64,000 nt of DNA. Source: Microglena sp. YARC. Lineage: Eukaryota; Chlorophyta; Chlorophyceae; Chlamydomonadales; Chlamydomonadaceae. The stretch is taken from assembly GCA_022414725.1 (NCBI GenBank), contig CM039466.1, positions 10,384,527 through 10,448,526 on the forward strand, written 5' to 3'. The translations under genes and the position numbers were made by a program. The notes under the pieces are model-generated. The model ran no database searches. It was not told the origin of the DNA and saw nothing but the letters and a program-made list of their open reading frames with translations. This document shows, piece by piece, positions 62,182 through 64,000 of this stretch (positions are counted from its first letter, which is position 1; each line of letters opens with the position of its first letter).

Positions 62182-63665
62182 CTGACAAGGAGACAGTAGG
62201 GTGTGTTGGATTAGGTAGGTTTGGTGTAGAAGGTATGCTATTTTCTGATGGGGGGAGGGGGGGGGGGGGGGTAGCTGATAGGGGGGCTTGCATCAGCTCA
62301 GGAAACATGTTGTTAGGGGTTCCAACCTGACAAGGAAACAGTAGGGTGTGTTGGATTGTACATGTTCTGTGATGCGTGTTGACAATGATGATGGGTGGTG
62401 ATGAAGACAGTAGGATGCAACAGTATAGGTAGGTTCAGTGTAGAAGGAATGCTATTTTCTGATGGAGAGGCGCCAGCTGATCATGGATCTTGCATGAGCT
62501 CTGGGGACATGTAGTTAGGGGTTCCAACCTGACAAGGTAAGGAGACAGTAGGATGCAATAGCGTAGGTAGGTTTAGTGTAGAAGGTATGCTCTTTTCTGG
62601 TGAGGGGGGGGGGGGGGGGGGGGGGAGCTGATAGGGGGGCTTGCATTAGCTCCAGGGACATGCAGTTAGGGGTTCCAACCTGACAAGGAGACAGTAGGGG
62701 GTGTTAGATTGGACATGTTTTGTGATGCATGTTGATAATGATGATGGGTGGTGATGGAGACAGTAGGATGCTGTAGCGTAGGTGGGTTCAGTGTAGAAGG
62801 TATGCTATTTTCTGATGGGGGGGGGGCTCAGCTGATAGGGGGGCTTGTCTGAGCTTCGGGGACATGCAGTTAGGGGTTCCAACCTGACAAGTAGATAGTA
62901 GGGTGTGATGGATTGGACATATTTTGTGGTGCATGTTGATAATGATGATGGGTGGTGATGAAGACAGTAGGGTGTGTTAGCGTAGGTAGGTTCAGCATAT
63001 ACGTTATGCTGTTTTCTTATGGGAGGATGTCAGCTGATCAGGGGTCTTGCATGAGCTCAGGGGACATGTCGTCAGGGGTTCCAACCTGACAAGGTCAGGA
63101 GATAGTAGGATGCTGTAGCGTAGGTAGGTTCAGTGTAGAAGGTATGCTCTTTTCTGAGGGGGGGGGGGTGGGGGGGAGCTGATAGGGGGGCTTGCATTAC
63201 CTCAGGGGACATGTACTTCAGGGTTCCAACCTGACAAGGAGATAGTATGATGTGTTGGATTGGACATATTTTGTGGTGCATGTTGATAATGATGATGGGT
63301 GGTGATGGAGACAGTATAATGTGTTAGCGTAGGTGGGTTCAGCATATACGTTATGCTGTTTTCTAATGGAGGGACGTCAGCTGTACGACTTGTCTTGTAA
63401 TAGCCCCGGGGACATGTTATTAGGGGTTACAACTTGACAAGGAGACAGTAGGGTGTGTGGGATTGGTCATGTTTTGTGATGCGTGTTGACAATGATGATG
63501 GGTGGTGATGGAGACAATATAATGTGTTAGCGTAGGTGGGTTCAGCATATACATTATGCTGTTTTCTAATGGAGTGACGTCAGCTGTACGACTTGTCTTG
63601 TATTAGCTCCAGGGACATGTAATTAGGGGTTACAACTTGACAAGGAGACAGTAGGATGCGTTTGG
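62182..63665 (-). repeat. Array of eight E1 5'-edge pseudo-exons
   Basis: Copies end at about 62326, 62528, 62679, 62883, 63085, 63230, 63432 and 63636, each with gacatgtagttaggggttcc and aacctgacaagg. Sense reading is G-T-P-N-Y-M-S-x-E-L-M-Q or close, then P-L-S-A-P. The two right-most have AACTTGACAAGG, which destroys the acceptor AG|G context. G runs in five of the spacers are acceptor-side C-tracts in the sense strand. Confidence 0.94.
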
Positions 63666-63679
63666 TGGTTAGGTCCTGT

Positions 63680-64000
63680 GATGCGTAGTAATGGGTGGTG
63701 ATGGGTGGTGATGGGTGATGACGGGTGGTGGTGGGTGGTGATGGAGAGTGATGGGTGGTGTGGTGGTGATGGGTGGTGATGGGTGGTGTGGTGGTGATGG
63801 GTGATGACGGGTGGTGATGGAGAGTGATGGGTGGTGTGGTGGTGTGGTGGTGATGGGTGGTGATGGGTGGTGTGGTGGTGATGGGTGATGACGGGTGGTG
63901 ATGGAGAGTGATGGGTGGTGATGGGTGGTGATGGGTGATGATGGGTGATGATGGGTGGTGATGGGTGGTGATGGAGAGTGATGGGTGGTGTGGTGGTGAT
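63680..64000. repeat. (GGTGATG)n microsatellite to the window end
   Basis: Degenerate gggtggtgatgggtgatga repeats. It lies within the intron upstream of E1, so the next kinase exon must be further right. Confidence 0.95.

Overview
This is eukaryotic nuclear DNA. Nearly all the coding content is one very large, intron-rich gene read on the minus strand. I could follow 32 consecutive exons from 62181 down to 17896. All 32 join with matching codon phase and no internal stop, giving about 5.9 kb of coding sequence (about 1,970 residues). Both ends of the gene are missing. The first visible exon is already inside the protein-kinase C-lobe, so the N-lobe and promoter lie beyond base 64000. The last visible exon ends at a splice donor, so more exons must lie to the left, beyond a ~17.6 kb minisatellite.

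The predicted protein has five parts in order. First is the C-terminal half of a NEK (NIMA-related) Ser/Thr kinase domain (E1-E3). Second is a charged, probably coiled-coil linker (E4-E5). Third is a Ser/Pro-rich low-complexity region with a 21-residue repeat (E6-E7). Fourth is a long ankyrin-repeat block (E8-E21). Fifth is an acidic/charged region (E22-E28) followed by a second, more diverged ankyrin block (E29-E32). NEK kinases are classically tied to cilia and the cell cycle. Ankyrin repeats bind proteins. A NEK-ankyrin scaffold kinase is therefore the simplest reading, but its substrate and partners are unknown.

The organism cannot be named from the sequence. TTTAGGG-type interstitial telomere-like tracts, a NEK kinase and dense spliceosomal introns fit a flagellate alga, perhaps of the green lineage, or another protist. 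This is inference only.

Layout. 1-245: end of an interspersed element ('element A'). 233-17880: 43-bp minisatellite, noisy to about 15300 and clean after that, with an 815-bp exact duplication and a 1000-N gap. 17896-42142: exons E32-E8 with repeat-filled introns. 42143-52403: a 10-kb intron with DNA-transposon relics, SINE-like sequence and a ~125-bp array. 52404-62181: exons E7-E1. 62182-64000: an intron holding eight copies of the edge of E1 and a GGTGATG microsatellite.

The striking feature is how the introns are built. At a large share of the exons (at least 14 of 32), the adjacent intron is a tandem array whose unit contains the edge of that exon together with its splice site. Copies include the E1 acceptor edge (8), E3 donor edge (at least 12), E18 acceptor edge (11), E9 donor edge (4), E4 donor edge (5) and E30 acceptor edge (6), near-complete E11 copies (2, plus a fragment), and both edges of E28. 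The gene thus carries dozens of decayed decoy splice sites and pseudo-exons made from itself. Mobile elements add a tRNA-derived SINE family (3 copies), element A with an (ACAT)n tail, hAT-like MITEs with 8-bp target duplications, and inverted-repeat elements with telomere-like interiors.
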